Below, piece after piece: positions 39,886 to 41,753 of a stretch of DNA of 41,753 nt. The DNA is taken from positions 1 through 41,753 of the forward strand of contig JANYLG010000111.1 of the NCBI GenBank assembly GCA_025363775.1, read 5' to 3'. The notes under the pieces were generated by a model. That model ran no database searches. It saw only the letters and a program-made list of their open reading frames with translations, and had not been told where the DNA came from. The stretch's first letter is position 1, and every line of letters starts with the position of its first letter. Made by a program: the position numbers and the translations under genes. The DNA comes from Acidobacteriota bacterium. GTDB lineage: Bacteria; Acidobacteriota; Vicinamibacteria; Vicinamibacterales; Fen-181.

Positions 39886-39921
39886 CTGGCAATAATACAC
39901 ACGGACGTTATATTATTGCCA
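39886..39921 (+). promoter_or_regulatory. AbiE promoter with an 11-bp inverted-repeat operator
   Basis: TGGCAATAATA (39887-39897) and TATTATTGCCA (39911-39921) are perfect 11-base arms around a 13-base spacer. A promoter CTGGCA (39886-39891)-N17-TATATT (39909-39914) is built into them, so a protein bound to the arms would cover both the -35 and the -10. AbiEi proteins are known to bind inverted repeats and repress their own operon. AGGG then lies 7 bases before the AbiEi ATG. Confidence 0.65.
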
Positions 39922-39937
39922 TCGAAAGGGTGCCGAC

Positions 39938-40552
39938 ATGCACAAGCGCGACTGGGATACGGTGCTCTACAGAATCGCTGAAGACAAGGCCGGCTACTTC
40001 ACAGCCGCCCAGGCGCGGGCGGCCGGACTGTTCCAAGTCCGGCTGGTCCAACTCGCGAAGCAGGGGGACATCGAACGCGTCTCGCGCGGTGTCTACCGCC
40101 TCGCCCGCTTCCCGATATCCCGGCTCAGCCACTACATGGAGGCCGTCCTTTGGCCCCAGGTCCGCCGGCCCGATGTGGTCGGAGTGATCTCGCACGAGTC
40201 TGCCCTGTCCATCCACGCCCTCTCTGACGTGAGCCCGGCACGCGTACACGTGACGCTGCCGACCACCGTTCGCATCCGCCGCGAGATGCCCCGCGACATG
40301 GCCGTCCACTTCGCGGATCTTGCGTCCGGTGATGTGGAACGCGTTGAAGGCGTGCCTGTCACGACCCCAGCCAGATCCATTCGCGACGCGCATGACAGCC
40401 ATCTAGGAAACGACCTTATCGGCCAGGCGATCGCCGACGGGCGCCGCTCGGGAGTTCTGACCGTGGCCGAGGCTGATCGCCTGGAGCGGGAGCTCCTTGA
40501 GACGAAGCCTGAACGCCGACGATCGACCGCCGCGCGTCGGGAAGCGACATGA
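39938..40552 (+). CDS. abiEi: AbiEi-family antitoxin/transcriptional regulator
   Basis: A 204-residue protein. The N-terminal winged-helix region (AGYFTAAQARAAGLFQVRLVQLAKQGDIERVSRGVYRL) is the AbiEi_4-type DNA-binding domain. The rest (VISHESALSIHALSDVSPARVHVTLP and VTTPARSIRDA) is the typical antitoxin domain. It forms a type IV toxin-antitoxin pair with the next gene, countering the toxin without direct binding and repressing the operon through the palindrome just upstream. Its stop overlaps the toxin start (ATGA). Confidence 0.9.
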   Translation: MHKRDWDTVLYRIAEDKAGYFTAAQARAAGLFQVRLVQLAKQGDIERVSRGVYRLARFPISRLSHYMEAVLWPQVRRPDVVGVISHESALSIHALSDVSPARVHVTLPTTVRIRREMPRDMAVHFADLASGDVERVEGVPVTTPARSIRDAHDSHLGNDLIGQAIADGRRSGVLTVAEADRLERELLETKPERRRSTAARREAT

Positions 40553-41415
40553 CGGCAGAACGGAAGCGACCCACCGCGCCTCCGCTGTCGGCCGGCGTGC
40601 TGGCAAGGTACGCGCAGGCCTACGCTCGGGAACTCGGCGTCGCCGAAGGCCGGGTTCGCGCATGGGTTGCCTACATGATCCTCGCGGGTGTGCTCGAGCG
40701 TGCCACCGGTGCTGCGACGCCCAGGTTCATGGTCAAGGGCGGGGTAGCGCTGGAGCTGCGTCTGCGTGACCGAGCCCGGGCGACGAGGGACATCGACATC
40801 GTGCTGCTCGACCTGAGTGCGGACCTCGCCGACGCGCTCGAACAGGCGCTCAGTGACGAGGCGTATCAGGGATTCTCATTCCGCCGCAAAGGCCCGGCGC
40901 TGGTGTTGGACAACGGGGCGGTGAACGTGGAGATCGCCGTCACGTATCAAGGCCAGCCATGGACCAGCATCAGCGTTGATATCGCCCGTGCCGAGGCAGG
41001 CGAGTCCGACGTCGAATGGGTGAAGGCGATCGTTCTCACGGAGGCCTTCGGCGTCACCGGCCCTGAAGCGCTACCGTGCCTGCCTCTCCGGTTCCACGTC
41101 GCGCAGAAGCTGCACGGATTGACGCTTCCCCCACGGCCTGGCAAACAGAACGAGCGGTTTCGCGACCTGGTCGACTTGCTCTTGATGGAGGCACTGGTCG
41201 CCCACGACTACGTCGCTGTTCGCGAGGCTTGCGAATTGGTCTTCCGAAGTCGGAGAACACATCCGTGGCCGCCCAACCTGGACGCCATGCCGCCGCACTG
41301 GGCTGAGCCTTTCGCTCGACTCGCCGGCGAGCTCGAGCTGCCCGAGAGGGACATCGAGACGGCGCTCCTGCGGGTCCGTAGCTTCGTCGCTCGCATCCTC
41401 TCCGCGCCGTCATAA
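40549..41415 (+). CDS. abiEii: AbiEii-family nucleotidyltransferase toxin
   Basis: A 288-residue protein. The nucleotidyltransferase motifs are FMVKGGVALELRLRDRARATRDIDIVL (GG loop and DxD pair), the strand VNVEIAV and, in the C-terminal half, FHVAQKLHGL and RFRDLVDLLL with the conserved Lys and Asp. AbiEii toxins are GTP-dependent nucleotidyltransferases that stop growth and can give abortive phage resistance. All motifs look intact, unlike the broken genes to the left. Followed by an inverted repeat at 41.5 kb. Confidence 0.9.
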   Translation: MTAERKRPTAPPLSAGVLARYAQAYARELGVAEGRVRAWVAYMILAGVLERATGAATPRFMVKGGVALELRLRDRARATRDIDIVLLDLSADLADALEQALSDEAYQGFSFRRKGPALVLDNGAVNVEIAVTYQGQPWTSISVDIARAEAGESDVEWVKAIVLTEAFGVTGPEALPCLPLRFHVAQKLHGLTLPPRPGKQNERFRDLVDLLLMEALVAHDYVAVREACELVFRSRRTHPWPPNLDAMPPHWAEPFARLAGELELPERDIETALLRVRSFVARILSAPS

Positions 41416-41506
41416 ATCGCAGCGAAAGGGTGATAACGGCTGGGCGTCGGGTGGATGGGCCCATTCCTGCCTTGGTGCGACCGCCGGCCGGTGCGTTACT
41501 CGTGAA

Positions 41507-41556
41507 GAGGGGGCCGAGAAGGGGGAACGCTGGCCGAAAGCGCGGTTGGCCCCCTC
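41507..41556. terminator. Inverted repeat downstream of abiEii
   Basis: GAGGGGGCC (41507-41515) and GGCCCCCTC (41548-41556) are perfect 9-base arms with a 32-base loop. There is no T-tract. It may end the AbiE transcript; a REP-like role is possible. Nothing else is recognised between 41416 and 41731. Confidence 0.35.
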
Positions 41557-41731
41557 CGGTCTCGCCCGTGTGACTGCGCTCCCACCCTTCGCACGTCGGA
41601 CTGACCGCCGACACGCGGTCTCCAACTGCGTGTACAACAGGGCCTTGGCACGATGGCCGCCACGGCAGGCGGGCGGCGCTGTGTGCCGCCCGGTGAGCGC
41701 CCGATTGCCAGTGTCGCAGTGGAGGAGAGGC

Positions 41732-41753
41732 GTGAGCGACCCCGCCCGCGGCG
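41732..41753 (+). CDS. Start of a gene cut by the window edge
   Basis: GTG at 41732 is preceded by GGAGGAGAGG, a very strong ribosome site, and opens a frame to the end of the window (VSDPARG). Seven residues are too few to identify it. Confidence 0.35.

Overview
The window is GC-rich, densely coded bacterial DNA. It has many ATGA/GTGA stop-start overlaps, several -10 boxes placed only 6-10 bases before start codons, and dispersed GC-rich palindromes. The mix of outer-membrane proteins, a Tes/MSS-like radical SAM enzyme, a double-activase 2-hydroxyacyl-CoA dehydratase-type reductase and aryl-polyene-type genes best fits a Gram-negative Acidobacteriota, possibly Vicinamibacteria. That assignment is inference; no rRNA or complete tRNA gene is visible.

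Layout. 0-0.8 kb: end of a MazF-like toxin and a MntA-like nucleotidyltransferase without a visible partner. 0.6-5 kb (minus): a two-gene ATP-driven radical reductase of the BadF/HgdC-DUF2229-HgdB type, the architecture known from bacterial plasmalogen/ether-lipid genes (PlsA/PlsR, glycerol ester reductase). 5-15 kb (minus): a long overlapping operon with ACP, XrtA-type polysaccharide deacetylase, a three-part outer-membrane protein, PHP phosphoesterase, ketosynthase, GT2 and a DUF2062-methyltransferase, led by a chain-length-factor-like KS. 15-28 kb: alternating blocks with a LolA-like carrier, an MMPL exporter, an acyltransferase, an AMP-ligase, an aromatic amino-acid ammonia-lyase, FabZ and an MDR reductase. 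Among them lie a Tes/MSS-like radical SAM protein at 24.7 kb and two B12-fold radical SAM proteins at 16.0 and 28.4 kb. 29.7-38.4 kb: ordinary metabolic and secreted proteins (P5C dehydrogenase, MFS, nitrilase-like, S9 peptidase, small membrane protein, secreted SET protein) separated by repeats and a VapC fragment. 38.4-41.7 kb: an accessory strip with a degenerate tRNA T-arm, broken toxin-antitoxin fragments and an intact AbiEi/AbiEii module behind a palindromic promoter.

How it may work together. The lyase and ligase would make and activate an aryl-acrylic starter. KS/CLF with ACP and FabZ would extend it into a polyene or unsaturated acyl chain. The acyltransferase, GT2 and methyltransferase would decorate it, and LolA-like/MMPL proteins would move it to the outer membrane, as in aryl-polyene systems. 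No FabG-type ketoreductase is in the window. Interleaved with this are enzymes whose relatives make ether bonds (PlsA/GeR type), join lipid tails (Tes/MSS type) and cyclise or methylate alkyl chains (B12 radical SAMs). The most interesting hypothesis is one composite locus for an unusual envelope lipid or pigment. Several genes survive only as C-terminal or frameshifted remnants, which shows the locus has been rearranged.
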